In this document: positions 44,874 to 52,769 of the stretch, one piece after another
Position numbering within the stretch: position 1 is the first letter of the stretch
Layout of the letters: each line of letters starts with the position of its first letter
DNA from: Streptomyces sp. NBC_01197
GTDB lineage: Bacteria; Actinomycetota; Actinomycetes; Streptomycetales; Streptomycetaceae
Assembly (NCBI RefSeq): GCF_036010505.1
Contig: NZ_CP108569.1
Coordinates: forward strand, 6,960,001 to 7,024,000
Length of the DNA stretch: 64,000 nucleotides
Direction: 5' to 3'
Notes under the pieces: generated by a model
The model's input: the letters and a program-made list of their open reading frames with translations, nothing else
The model's database searches: none
Told to the model about the DNA's origin: nothing
Made by a program: the position numbers and the translations under genes

Positions 44874-45602
44874 TCAGCCGGCTCCCGCTTCGCGTACCTG
44901 CGCGGGTGTCGGTGCCGTGCCGCCGAGATGGGCCGGGATCCACCAGGTGTCCGCCGCGTTCTTCGGGCGTACCGGATAGGCGCGCTGCGCCGCTTCCAGC
45001 AGCTCCTGCATACGGTCGCGGACCCTGCGGGTGATCGCTCCCGCGTACTCGTCGGCGGGCGCCTCCATGGGCTCGCCGACTCGGACCGTCACCGGGATGT
45101 GGCTGCGCTTGAGGTTGCGCGGCCTGCCCTTGGTCCACAGCCGCTGGGTCCCCCACAGCGCGATGGGGATCAGCGGCACGCCCGCGTCCTGGGCCAGCCG
45201 CGCGGCGCCGGACTTGAAGCTCTTGAGCGTGAAGGACTCCGAGATGGTGGCCTCGGGGAAGACGCCGATGATCTCGCCGGAACGCAGGGCCGTGAGGGCG
45301 TGGCGGTAGGCGGCCTCGCCCTGCTTGCGGTCCACTGGGATGTGCTTCATGCCGCGCATCAGCGGCCCGGAGATCTTGTGGCGGAAGACCGACTCCTTGG
45401 CCATGAAGCGCACCAGGCGCTTCTGCGGGAGTGCGGCCAGACCGTTGAAGATGAAGTCCAGATAGCCGATGTGGTTGCTGACGAGTACGGCTCCGCCGGA
45501 GCGGGGGATGTTCTCGGAACCCTGTGTATCGATCTTGAGGTCGAGCGCCTTGAAGAGCCCCCGAGCAGCGCCGATGACCGGTCGATAGACGAGTTCTGCC
45601 AT
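44874..45602 (-). CDS. 1-acyl-sn-glycerol-3-phosphate acyltransferase (PlsC family)
   Basis: 242 residues. The catalytic HX4D motif is SNHIGYLD near residue 43. Motif III is FPEATIS near residue 115, with Ala where many enzymes have Gly. Motif IV is VPLIPIALWG. An N-terminal amphipathic/hydrophobic segment (VYRPVIGAARGLFKAL) anchors it to the membrane. It transfers an acyl chain to lysophosphatidic acid, making phosphatidate. The start at 45602 is the only one fitting the family; the upstream frame covers leader DNA with a palindrome and hairpin. Confidence 0.9.
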   Translation of the reverse strand: MAELVYRPVIGAARGLFKALDLKIDTQGSENIPRSGGAVLVSNHIGYLDFIFNGLAALPQKRLVRFMAKESVFRHKISGPLMRGMKHIPVDRKQGEAAYRHALTALRSGEIIGVFPEATISESFTLKSFKSGAARLAQDAGVPLIPIALWGTQRLWTKGRPRNLKRSHIPVTVRVGEPMEAPADEYAGAITRRVRDRMQELLEAAQRAYPVRPKNAADTWWIPAHLGGTAPTPAQVREAGAG

Positions 45603-45649
45603 CTGGAGAAGACCCTTCTGTGCCCGGGGACGTGCCCCCCGGCGGAAGT

Positions 45650-45661
45650 TACGCTGCCGTA
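45650..45661. promoter_or_regulatory. TACG-N4-CGTA element upstream of PlsC
   Basis: On the minus strand the sequence reads CCTACGGCAGCGTAAC, a TACG/CGTA dyad. I recall similar boxes before lipid-metabolism genes in Streptomyces; the regulator is not known to me. It lies 48 bases upstream of the acyltransferase start. Confidence 0.4.
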
Positions 45662-45668
45662 GGTTTGC

Positions 45669-45695
45669 GGCATGGGGCAGATCGTGCCCCATGCC
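45669..45695 (-). promoter_or_regulatory. Perfect hairpin upstream of PlsC
   Basis: GGCATGGGGCA (45669-45679) and TGCCCCATGCC (45685-45695) form an 11-bp stem with a 5-base loop, 67 bases before the PlsC start. It could be an operator or a leader hairpin. It is too far from any stop codon to be an obvious terminator. Confidence 0.45.
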
Positions 45696-45963
45696 GACCA
45701 GAGTAGCCACCCCTGGTGACGCGGGACCGCGAGATCCTCGTCACGTCGTGCGTAAACCGCCAGCACCGCTCCTGAGCAGCGCCTACACCGCTAGGCGCGA
45801 CCCGCGCGCCTCGGGCAGAGCTCCGGGAATCATCCTGGCAGCGGGAGCGCTGCACCCGGACGGAGGCCGCAGCTTCCGTGGTCGGCGGTATGCGCGGCCG
45901 GGCGGGCGGCTGTGGAACCGTACGGCTTCCGGCCGGTACGGCGGCGGAGGAACGGAGTGCGAC

Positions 45964-46290
45964 GTGCACGAGCAGGGCGGCGAAAGGCGGATCGGGGCCG
46001 CGGAGTTGGGCGAGGAGCTGGGGGAGCGGGCGACGCTCGTCCAGTTCTCCAGTGCCTTCTGCCGGCCCTGCCGGGCCACCTGGCGGACGCTGCGGGAGGT
46101 GGCCGGCATGGTCGACGGTGTCACCCATGTCGAGCTGGACGCCGAAGCCCGGCTCGGACTCGTACGGGAGCTGGGCATCCTCAGGACCCCCACGGTGCTG
46201 GTGCTCGACGCGCAGGGCCGGATCGTCCGCCGGGCGTCCGGGCAGCCACGCAAGGCCGACGTCATCGCCGCCCTGGGGCAGGCGGTCTGA
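45964..46290 (+). CDS. Thioredoxin-fold protein
   Basis: A 108-residue thioredoxin-like protein. The active-site motif CRPC lies in VQFSSAFCRPCRATW, followed by the cis-Pro segment LRTPTVLVLDAQGRIV. GTG 45964 is preceded by GGAG at good spacing. Relatives I recall carry a short membrane-anchoring helix before this domain. None is present in any frame here, so this copy is probably cytoplasmic or N-terminally shortened. Its partner may be the flavin reductase downstream, but a leader peptide and promoter lie between them. Confidence 0.82.
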   Translation: MHEQGGERRIGAAELGEELGERATLVQFSSAFCRPCRATWRTLREVAGMVDGVTHVELDAEARLGLVRELGILRTPTVLVLDAQGRIVRRASGQPRKADVIAALGQAV

Positions 46291-46326
46291 CTCACAGTGA
46301 GTGATCTCCCACATTCCGGAAGGCCC

Positions 46327-46356
46327 TTGACGGGGCGTCCCTTGAATCGTCAATCT
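46327..46356 (+). promoter_or_regulatory. Promoter for the leader peptide and flavin reductase
   Basis: TTGACG (46327-46332) is followed after 18 bases by CAATCT (46351-46356). The -10 ends six bases before the ATG of the leader peptide, so this transcript too looks leaderless. Confidence 0.45.
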
Positions 46357-46362
46357 GACGCT

Positions 46363-46458
46363 ATGTCGCAGCTCTCTTCTCCTGACGGCCGGTGCCTCCC
46401 TCGCCGGGTCCCTGTGGACCTCGCCCGGAACGCCGGCACGGGCTGTCCGGGTGTCTGA
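46363..46458 (+). CDS. Putative regulatory leader peptide upstream of flavin reductase
   Basis: A 31-residue peptide (ATG 46363, TGA 46456-46458), too short for ordinary gene finding. Its centre, RRVPVDLARNAGTGC, matches the R-(H/V)-x-V-DL-x-R...C pattern of the leader peptides that precede sulfur and flavin-related genes in actinobacteria. In that group the Cys codons are thought to sense cysteine or charged tRNA-Cys by ribosome stalling. The peptide has two Cys (residues 11 and 28). It ends 43 bases before the flavin reductase ATG, the right distance for attenuation. The match to the group is by my recognition only. Confidence 0.6.
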   Translation: MSQLSSPDGRCLPRRVPVDLARNAGTGCPGV

Positions 46459-46501
46459 ACATGCCCGGCCCCGTTCGCTCACACCGGAGAAGGACACCTG
46501 C

Positions 46502-47056
46502 ATGACGACCCGCACATCAGCATCGAGGACGCCCGCGGCGCGGAGTGCCCCGGCGGCTTCCACCGATTCCGTTGCCGACCCGCTCACCGCCCCCGCACTG
46601 CTCCGCTCGGTCTTCCGCCGCCACGCGGCCGGCGTCGCAGTGGTCACCGCGGCTGGTGAGCGGCCGGTGGGCTTCACCGCCACCTCGGTCAACTCCGTCG
46701 CCGCCGAGCCGCCGCTGATCTCCTTCGGTGTCGCGACGGGCTCGTCGAGCTGGCCGGTGGTGGCCCGGGCCGAACACGTCGGGGTCCACATACTCGGCGA
46801 GCACCAGCAGGAGCTGGCCGCCACCTTCGCGCGCAGCGGAGCCGACCGGTTCGCCGCGCCCACCGGCTGGCGTAGCGGCCCCGAGGGTGTGCCGCTGCTG
46901 GACGGCGTACTGGCCTGGCTGGTCTGCCGGGTGGTGGCGCGGGTTCCCGCCGGGGATCACCGCATCGTGATCGCCGAGGTCGTCACCGGTGATCCGGCGG
47001 GGGCAGGGCGCCCGCTGCTCTACCACCAGGGGCGCTTCAACGCGCTGCGGGACTGA
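46502..47056 (+). CDS. Flavin reductase family protein
   Basis: A 184-residue FMN-binding split-barrel reductase that supplies reduced flavin to partner monooxygenases or desulfonating enzymes. Typical segments are LRSVFRRHAAGVAVVTA, PVGFTATSVNSVAAEPPLISFGVA (flavin-binding strand), GVHILGEHQQELA and LLDGVLAWLVCRVV. An Ala/Ser/Thr-rich N-terminus of about 35 residues precedes the domain. ATG 46502 follows GAGAAGG. The leader peptide upstream suggests control by sulfur status. No monooxygenase partner is adjacent. Confidence 0.88.
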   Translation: MTTRTSASRTPAARSAPAASTDSVADPLTAPALLRSVFRRHAAGVAVVTAAGERPVGFTATSVNSVAAEPPLISFGVATGSSSWPVVARAEHVGVHILGEHQQELAATFARSGADRFAAPTGWRSGPEGVPLLDGVLAWLVCRVVARVPAGDHRIVIAEVVTGDPAGAGRPLLYHQGRFNALRD

Positions 47057-47111
47057 GAAGCTCCCCGGTTTTCCGGCTACGGAGCGTTGCTCACGTCACA
47101 GTTCAAAGCGC

Positions 47112-47140
47112 TTGCTTACTGGGTACATTCTGGATGTACT
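47112..47140 (+). promoter_or_regulatory. etfBA promoter with GTACAT-N5-ATGTAC palindrome
   Basis: TTGCTT (47112-47117), 17 bases and TGTACT (47135-47140) give a promoter. A perfect GTACAT/ATGTAC dyad (47123-47139) fills the spacer and -10. A repressor bound there would block the electron-transfer-flavoprotein genes. Confidence 0.5.
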
Positions 47141-47256
47141 GGCGAGTAATATTTCGGTGGGGGCGTCGGAACCCCCAGGCGGAAATCGCCCCATCAGGCG
47201 CCTATGCTGCGAGCAACAAGGCAGCCCGGAAAAGACGATGCAGTAGGAGAGCCGGC

Positions 47257-48042
47257 GTGAGCTTGAGGATCGTTGTCTGTGTGAAGTACGTGCCCGATGC
47301 CACTGGTGACCGGCATTTCGCCGATGACCTGACGCTGGACCGTGAGGATGTCGACGGGCTGCTGTCGGAGCTCGACGAGTACGCGGTGGAGCAGGCGCTC
47401 CAGATCGCGGACGGGGCTGACGACGCGGAGATCACTGTGCTGACGGTTGGTCCTGAGGATGCGAAGGACGCGTTGCGCAAGGCGTTGTCGATGGGTGCGG
47501 ACAAGGCGGTTCATGTCGAGGACGATGCTCTGCACGGCAGTGATGTGATGGGTACGTCGCTGGTGCTCGCGAAGGCGATCGAGAAGACCGGGTATGACCT
47601 GGTGGTCTGCGGTATGGCGTCGACGGACGGCACGATGGGTGTGCTCCCGGCGCTGCTGGCGGAGCGGCTGGGTGTTCCGCAGGTGACGCTGTTGTCGGAG
47701 GTGTCGGTCGATGGCACGACGGTCAGGGGCCGCCGTGACGGCGACGCTGCGAGTGAGCAGTTGGAGGCTTCGCTGCCGGCGGTGGTGTCGGTGACGGACC
47801 AGTCGGGTGAGGCGCGTTACCCGTCGTTCAAGGGCATCATGGCCGCGAAGAAGAAGCCGGTGGAGGCCCTGGACCTGGAGGACCTGGGCCTCGAAGCGGC
47901 CACCGTCGGTCTGGAGGGCGCGTGGACCAGGGTCGACTCCGCGGCTCAGCGTCCGGCCCGCACCGCCGGCACGATCGTCAAGGACGAGGGTGAGGGCGGC
48001 AAGCAGCTCGCAGAGTTCCTCGCGGGCCAGAAGTTCATCTGA
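47257..48042 (+). CDS. etfB: Electron transfer flavoprotein, beta subunit
   Basis: A 261-residue FixA/EtfB subunit that binds AMP and docks electron donors. It begins RIVVCVKYVPDA. EYAVEQALQIADG is the recognition-loop region and KKKPVEALDLEDLGL is near the C-terminus. VCGMASTDGTMGVLPALLAERLG is the AMP-site motif. With EtfA it carries electrons from acyl-CoA and other flavin dehydrogenases to the respiratory chain. The GTG start at 47257 is preceded by TAGGAGAG. It lies 57 bases upstream of etfA. Confidence 0.95.
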   Translation: MSLRIVVCVKYVPDATGDRHFADDLTLDREDVDGLLSELDEYAVEQALQIADGADDAEITVLTVGPEDAKDALRKALSMGADKAVHVEDDALHGSDVMGTSLVLAKAIEKTGYDLVVCGMASTDGTMGVLPALLAERLGVPQVTLLSEVSVDGTTVRGRRDGDAASEQLEASLPAVVSVTDQSGEARYPSFKGIMAAKKKPVEALDLEDLGLEAATVGLEGAWTRVDSAAQRPARTAGTIVKDEGEGGKQLAEFLAGQKFI

Positions 48043-48099
48043 GGCCTCCGAGCCTCTCAATCGCCCCCAGATTCTTCGCATTCGCAGGAGAGCAATTCC

Positions 48100-49062
48100 A
48101 TGGCTGAAGTTCTTGTCTATGTCGATCACCTCGATGGTGTGGTCCGTAAGCCCACTCTGGAGCTTCTGACGCTGGCGCGCCGGATCGGTGACCCGGTCGC
48201 TGTCGCGCTGGGCGCCGGCGCCGCCGACACCGCGGCCGCGCTCGCCGAGCACGGTGCGGTGAAGGTCCTGACCGCTGATGCTCCCGAGTTCGCGGACTAC
48301 CTTGTTGTTCCGAAGGTGGATGCGCTGCAGGCCGCGTACGGGGCGGTCTCGCCTGTCGCGGTGCTGGTCCCGTCCTCTGCCGAGGGCAAGGAGATCGCCG
48401 CGCGTCTCGCGGTGCGTATCGGCTCCGGCATCATCACCGACGCCACCGACCTGGAGGCCGGCGAGGAGGGTCCGGTCGCCACGCAGTCGGCGTTCGCCGC
48501 CTCGTTCACGACCAAGTCCCGTGTCTCGCGGGGTACTCCGGTGATCACGGTCAAGCCGAACTCGGCACCGGTCGAGGCCTCCCCGGCCGCGGGCACCGTC
48601 GAGGCACTGCCGGTGTCCTTCGGTGAGAGCGCCACCGGCACCAAGGTTGTCTCGCGTACGGCGCGGGAGTCGACGGGGCGCCCGGAGCTGACCGAGGCCG
48701 CGATCGTGGTCTCCGGTGGGCGTGGGGTCAACGGTGCGGAGAACTTCCACATCATCGAGGCGCTCGCCGACTCGCTCGGTGCGGCTGTCGGTGCCTCGCG
48801 TGCCGCGGTCGACGCGGGCTGGTACCCGCACTCCAACCAGGTCGGGCAGACCGGTAAGAGTGTGTCCCCGCAGCTGTACATCGCCAACGGGATCTCCGGC
48901 GCGATCCAGCACCGCGCCGGTATGCAGACCTCGAAGACCATCGTGGCCGTGAACAAGGACGCCGAGGCCCCGATCTTCGACCTCGTCGACTACGGCATCG
49001 TCGGCGACCTCTTCCAGGTCGTCCCGCAGCTCACCGAAGAGATCACCACCCGAAAGGGCTGA
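48100..49062 (+). CDS. etfA: Electron transfer flavoprotein, alpha subunit
   Basis: A 320-residue FixB/EtfA subunit that holds the redox FAD. The N-terminal domain covers about 1-190. The C-terminal FAD domain contains [47 protein letters not shown] and the signature [19 protein letters not shown]. All are intact. ATG 48100 follows AGGAGAG. It is the second gene of the etf operon and ends before a perfect hairpin. Confidence 0.96.
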   Translation: MAEVLVYVDHLDGVVRKPTLELLTLARRIGDPVAVALGAGAADTAAALAEHGAVKVLTADAPEFADYLVVPKVDALQAAYGAVSPVAVLVPSSAEGKEIAARLAVRIGSGIITDATDLEAGEEGPVATQSAFAASFTTKSRVSRGTPVITVKPNSAPVEASPAAGTVEALPVSFGESATGTKVVSRTARESTGRPELTEAAIVVSGGRGVNGAENFHIIEALADSLGAAVGASRAAVDAGWYPHSNQVGQTGKSVSPQLYIANGISGAIQHRAGMQTSKTIVAVNKDAEAPIFDLVDYGIVGDLFQVVPQLTEEITTRKG

Positions 49063-49081
49063 CCAGCCTCTTCTCAGCGCC

Positions 49082-49118
49082 AGGGGGCCGCGCGGCGACT
49101 TTCGCCGCGCGGCCCCCT
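49082..49118 (+). terminator. Perfect 16-bp terminator after etfA
   Basis: Arms at 49082-49097 and 49103-49118 are fully complementary with a 5-base loop (ACTTT). Confidence 0.88.
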
Positions 49119-49135
49119 GCTGTTTCGGCCAACCA

Positions 49136-49198
49136 TTGACGCAGGTCATGACCGCCCGTTAACTTCGCTATGCGGATTGTTGATTCCGTGAAGCGGAA
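49136..49198 (+). promoter_or_regulatory. Promoter and TTCCG-N5-CGGAA operator of the DUF6986 gene
   Basis: TTGACG (49136-49141), an 18-base spacer and TAACTT (49160-49165) form the promoter. TTCCG-TGAAG-CGGAA (49184-49198) lies just downstream of the expected start and 16 bases before the ATG. The box has the symmetry of IclR-type operators. I cannot name the regulator. Confidence 0.5.
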
Positions 49199-49214
49199 AA
49201 TAGGAGGGTGCAGG

Positions 49215-50513
49215 ATGGGTCAGCAGGAGAAGGTGGCAACGAGCCTCGCCGGCGCGGTCAGCGAGGACATCAGCGCTTCCCTGGTCGCGGTCGACGAGGA
49301 GCTGGCGAGCCGCTACCCGGGGGACCCGGGCACCCGCCAGCCCGTCCACACCGTGTACGTCCCCGGTGACGCATTCGACGCGGGCACCATCCGCTCCTGG
49401 GGCGACCAGGCGCTGGCCGCCCTCGACACACATGCCCCCGACGCCGCCTCCTTCGCCGGGGTCCTCGGCATCAACGAGGACCTGGCGACGGCCGTCCACG
49501 ACAGGGTGCGGGCGAAGCTGGAGCGCGAGCCCGTCGAGGACCTGCGTATCGACTTCGAGGACGGCTACGGTCCCCGCCCCGACGCCGAGGAGGACGAGGC
49601 CGCGGCCCGCGCCGCCCGGCTGGTCTCCGAGGCCTTCGCGAACGGCACGGCCGCTCCGTACATGGGCATCAGGATGAAGTGCATGGAGGCGGCGGTCCGC
49701 GACCGCGGCATCCGCACCACCGATATCTTCCTCACCGGTCTGATGCAGGCGGGCGGGCTGCCCGAGGGGCTCGTCCTGACCCTTCCCAAGGTGACCTACC
49801 CCGAGCAGGTCACCGCCTTCGTTCGGCTCCTCGAAGCCTTCGAGAAGACACACAGCCTGCCGGCTGGCCGGATCGGCTTCGAGATCCAGATCGAGACCAG
49901 CCAGTCCATCCTCGCCACTGACGGCACCGCGGCCGTGGCCAGGATGATCGGCGCCGCTGAGGGCCGGGCCACCGGACTGCACTACGGCACCTTCGACTAC
50001 AGCGCCTGCCTCGGCGTCAGCGCCGCCCACCAGGCCAGCGACCATCCGGCGGCCGACCACGCGAAGGCCGTCATGCAGGTGGCGGCTGCGGGCACCGGCG
50101 TACGCGTTTCGGACGGCTCGACGAACGTCCTGCCGATCGGTTCGACCGAGCACGTGCACGAGGCCTGGCGGCTCCACTACGGCCTGACACGCCGTGCGCT
50201 GGCCCGCGCCTACTACCAGGGCTGGGACATGCACCCGGCGCACCTGCCGACCCGCTACGCTGCCGTCTTCGCCTTCTACCGGGAGGGCCTTGAACCGGCC
50301 GCCGCCCGCCTCGCCGCGTACGTGGCCAAGGCCGGCGGTGACGTCATGGACGAGCCGGCGACCGCCAAGGCCCTCAGCGGATATCTGCTGCGTGGCCTCG
50401 ACTGCGGCGCACTCGACGGCGCCGAGGTCACCCGGCTCACCGGTCTGACCCGCGCCGACATGGAGGGCTTCTCGGGACCGCGGCGTGCGGACCTGACCAT
50501 CACCGCCCCCTGA
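49215..50513 (+). CDS. DUF6986 aldolase/citrate-lyase-like protein
   Basis: A 432-residue TIM-barrel protein related to HpcH/HpaI aldolases and citrate lyase beta subunits. Acidic metal ligands typical of this fold appear in EDLRIDFEDGYGPRPDAEEDE and in IGFEIQIETSQSIL. LHYGTFDYSA is also conserved. Such enzymes make or break bonds between acyl-CoA or keto acids and an aldehyde. The reaction of the DUF6986 group is unknown. ATG 49215 follows TAGGAGGG. It is monocistronic, with its own promoter, palindromic operator and terminator. Confidence 0.8.
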   Translation: MGQQEKVATSLAGAVSEDISASLVAVDEELASRYPGDPGTRQPVHTVYVPGDAFDAGTIRSWGDQALAALDTHAPDAASFAGVLGINEDLATAVHDRVRAKLEREPVEDLRIDFEDGYGPRPDAEEDEAAARAARLVSEAFANGTAAPYMGIRMKCMEAAVRDRGIRTTDIFLTGLMQAGGLPEGLVLTLPKVTYPEQVTAFVRLLEAFEKTHSLPAGRIGFEIQIETSQSILATDGTAAVARMIGAAEGRATGLHYGTFDYSACLGVSAAHQASDHPAADHAKAVMQVAAAGTGVRVSDGSTNVLPIGSTEHVHEAWRLHYGLTRRALARAYYQGWDMHPAHLPTRYAAVFAFYREGLEPAAARLAAYVAKAGGDVMDEPATAKALSGYLLRGLDCGALDGAEVTRLTGLTRADMEGFSGPRRADLTITAP

Positions 50514-50584
50514 TCAGTACCGCCCTGCAGCATCCCGGCTCGCGCATCGGCCGGACCCCGGTTGACCTTGCCGTGCCGCCCGGA

Positions 50585-50625
50585 CAGCGCTGCCCCCGCC
50601 AGGACAACCGGCGGGGGCAGCGCTG
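50585..50625. terminator. Bidirectional perfect 16-bp hairpin
   Basis: Arms at 50585-50600 and 50610-50625 are fully complementary around a 9-base loop, between convergent DUF6986 and LacI genes. Confidence 0.88.
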
Positions 50626-50643
50626 TGCCGTGCCTGCGCGCCG

Positions 50644-51672
50644 CTACGCGGGCGGGATCTCGCCCGAGCCGCGCGCGATGAGCCGGGTCGGCAGCACCTT
50701 CTGCGCGGGTGCGTCGTCCGCGCCGTCCAGCCTGCGGAAGAGCGTCTCCGCCGCCGTACGCCCCAGGGCAGCCGAGTCCTGCGCGATCACCGTGATCCCC
50801 AGCAGATCGGCCAGCTCGATGTCGTCGAACCCGACCAGGGCCACCTGCTGCTCCCGCTCGGCCAGGACGCGCACCGCGGTCACCGTCACCCGGTTGTTGC
50901 CCGCGAAGATCGCGGTGACCGGGGAGTCCCCGTCCAGCAGCGTCTCCACCGCGGTACGCACCCGTTCGGCCTCCGTGACACCGAGCGAGACCCAGGCGTC
51001 GTTCACCTGGAGACCGCCGTCCGCCATCGCCGCGTGGTAGCCGCGCAGCCGCTCGGTGGCCGTGTGGATGCGCGGCTGGTCACCGACGAAGCCGATCCTG
51101 CGGTGGCCCCCCGCGATCAGATGGGCGACGCCGTCGCGGGCGCCGCCGAAGTTGTCCGAGAACACCATGTCCGCGTCGATCTTCCCGGCGGGACGGTCCA
51201 CGAAGACGGTGGCGACCCCGGCGGCGATCTCCGGCTCCAGATAACGGTGGTCGTCCCCGGCCGGGATCACGATCAGCCCGTCCACCCGGCGGGCGCAGAG
51301 CGCGAGGACCAGCTCCTGTTCCCGCTCGGGGTCCTCGGCGCTGGAACCGTTGATGAGCAGCGCGCCGTGGGCGCGGGCCACCTCCTCCACGGCTCGGTTC
51401 AACGGACCGTAGAAGGGGTCGGCGAGGTCCTCCAGGACCAGCCCGATGCTCGCGGTGCGGCCCTTGCGCAGCACACGCGCGCTGTCGTTACGGCGGAACC
51501 CGAGGGCCTCGATGGCCTCCTGCACCCGGCGCTCGGTGTCGGGCGTGACGCCCGCCTCGCCGTTCACCACCCGCGACACTGTCTTGAGGCCGACTCCGGC
51601 ACGCGCGGCGACGTCCTTCATCGTCGGCCGGTTGCCGTAGCGGGGCTCGGAGTGGCTGGCGGTCCGGTCCAC
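50644..51672 (-). CDS. LacI-family transcriptional regulator
   Basis: A 342-residue repressor. The helix-turn-helix MKDVAARAGVGLKTVSRVVNGEAGV is followed by the hinge RRNDSARVLRKGRTASIGL, then the periplasmic-binding-protein-like sugar domain. I take GTG 51672, which leaves a short 17-residue N-tail; the internal ATG 51621 would start exactly at the HTH and is possible. It diverges from the ROK gene across a perfect GACAACGTTGTC palindrome, so it very probably represses itself and that gene. The effector is presumably a sugar or sugar phosphate. Confidence 0.9.
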   Translation of the reverse strand: MDRTASHSEPRYGNRPTMKDVAARAGVGLKTVSRVVNGEAGVTPDTERRVQEAIEALGFRRNDSARVLRKGRTASIGLVLEDLADPFYGPLNRAVEEVARAHGALLINGSSAEDPEREQELVLALCARRVDGLIVIPAGDDHRYLEPEIAAGVATVFVDRPAGKIDADMVFSDNFGGARDGVAHLIAGGHRRIGFVGDQPRIHTATERLRGYHAAMADGGLQVNDAWVSLGVTEAERVRTAVETLLDGDSPVTAIFAGNNRVTVTAVRVLAEREQQVALVGFDDIELADLLGITVIAQDSAALGRTAAETLFRRLDGADDAPAQKVLPTRLIARGSGEIPPA

Positions 51673-51733
51673 GGTGCGCTGTCCTGTCGTCGGCTGGCGT
51701 GCGGTGAGAGATGCGTGTCGAGCATAGGGCCTG

Positions 51734-51745
51734 GACAACGTTGTC
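51734..51745. promoter_or_regulatory. LacI operator, perfect GACAACGTTGTC palindrome
   Basis: A 12-bp perfect palindrome with a central CG, typical of LacI/CcpA-type sites, placed 62 bases from the LacI start and 65 from the ROK start. Confidence 0.75.
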
Positions 51746-51809
51746 AGGGGAATGGAGACTGGCCACTTACACTCCTCATCACCCCTTGCCACCTGGAGAT
51801 CCGACAGCA

Positions 51810-52769
51810 ATGCACAACCACCTCGTAGCCGCGCTGGACATCGGCGGCACAAAGATCGCCGGCGCGCTGGTGGACGGCGGGGGGCGGATTCTCGTACGCG
51901 CGCAGGCACCGACGCCCGCCAAGGAGGACGGCGACACGGTGATGGGCGCCGTCAAGGAGGTGCTCGACGGGCTGGCGGCCGATCCCCGGTGGGAGCGCGC
52001 GACCGCTGTCGGGATCGGCAGCGCCGGGCCCGTGGACGCGTCGGCAGGCACCGTCAGCCCGGTCAACGTGCCCGGCTGGCGCGACTACCCGCTGGTCGAC
52101 CGGGTCCGCGGTGCGGTGGGCGGTCTGCCCGTCACGCTCGTCGGTGACGGTGTCGCGATGACCGCGGCCGAACACTGGCAGGGCGCGGCCCGCGGGTACG
52201 ACAACGCGCTGTGCATGGTCGTCTCCACGGGCGTCGGCGGCGGACTGGTTCTGGGCGGTATCCTGCGGCCGGGCCCCAGCGGCAACGCCGGGCACATCGG
52301 CCACATCAGTGTCGATCTGGACGGGGACGCCTGCCCGTGCGGTTCACGCGGCTGCGTCGAGCGCATCGCCAGCGGCCCGAACATCGCCCGCCGGGCGCTG
52401 GCGGGCGGCTGGCGCCCCGGGCCGGACGGCGACGTCACAGCCGCAGCGGTGGCCGCCTCTGCGCGGGCGGGCGACAGCACAGCCGTCGCGTCGTTCGAGC
52501 GCGCGGCCCAGGCGCTCGCCGCCGGGATCGCCGCCACCGCGACCCTGGTCGAGATCGACATCGCGGTGATCGGCGGGGGAGTGGCGGGTGCGGGCGATGT
52601 CCTCTTCGTGCCGCTGCGCCGCGCGCTGCGGGACTACGCCACGCTCTCCTTCGTGCAGCAGCTGAAGGTGGCTCCCGCTCTCATGGGCAATGACGCGGGT
52701 CTGGTCGGGGCGGCGGCTGCCGCCTCGCTCGGCGAACCGGACGGGGCGGCAGCAGGCGTCAGCAGCTGA
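51810..52769 (+). CDS. ROK-family sugar kinase
   Basis: 319 residues. The ATP loop is ALDIGGTKIAGALVD at residues 8-22, and the ROK zinc signature GHIGHISVDLDGDACPCGSRGCVE has the His and three Cys ligands. STGVGGGLVLGG is the second phosphate loop. There is no N-terminal HTH, so it is a kinase (glucose, fructose or an N-acetyl-hexosamine) rather than a ROK repressor. ATG 51810 has GGAG upstream. Its last 11 bases overlap the end of the convergent alpha-galactosidase gene. It may phosphorylate the sugar released by that enzyme and imported by the nearby ABC system. Confidence 0.9.
   Translation: MHNHLVAALDIGGTKIAGALVDGGGRILVRAQAPTPAKEDGDTVMGAVKEVLDGLAADPRWERATAVGIGSAGPVDASAGTVSPVNVPGWRDYPLVDRVRGAVGGLPVTLVGDGVAMTAAEHWQGAARGYDNALCMVVSTGVGGGLVLGGILRPGPSGNAGHIGHISVDLDGDACPCGSRGCVERIASGPNIARRALAGGWRPGPDGDVTAAAVAASARAGDSTAVASFERAAQALAAGIAATATLVEIDIAVIGGGVAGAGDVLFVPLRRALRDYATLSFVQQLKVAPALMGNDAGLVGAAAAASLGEPDGAAAGVSS

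Larger units (their letters stand above)
45603..45963. other. Divergent region between PlsC and thioredoxin genes
   Basis: A 361-base region holding the PlsC control elements (listed separately) and, from 45700 on, sequence with no gene I recognise. In-frame sequence upstream of the thioredoxin start lacks the N-terminal membrane helix I would expect from relatives, so part of that gene's 5' end may have decayed here. Confidence 0.4.

Noticed and set aside
47101..47126. SigB-type promoter (GGGTAC) before etfB
   Set aside because: GGGTAC is present at 47121 but no GNNT lies 14-16 bases upstream; the TTGCTT/TGTACT pair fits better.
47194..49149. 650-codon antisense frame over etfBA
   Set aside because: Codon-bias shadow; both etf genes have full conserved motifs in the forward frames.
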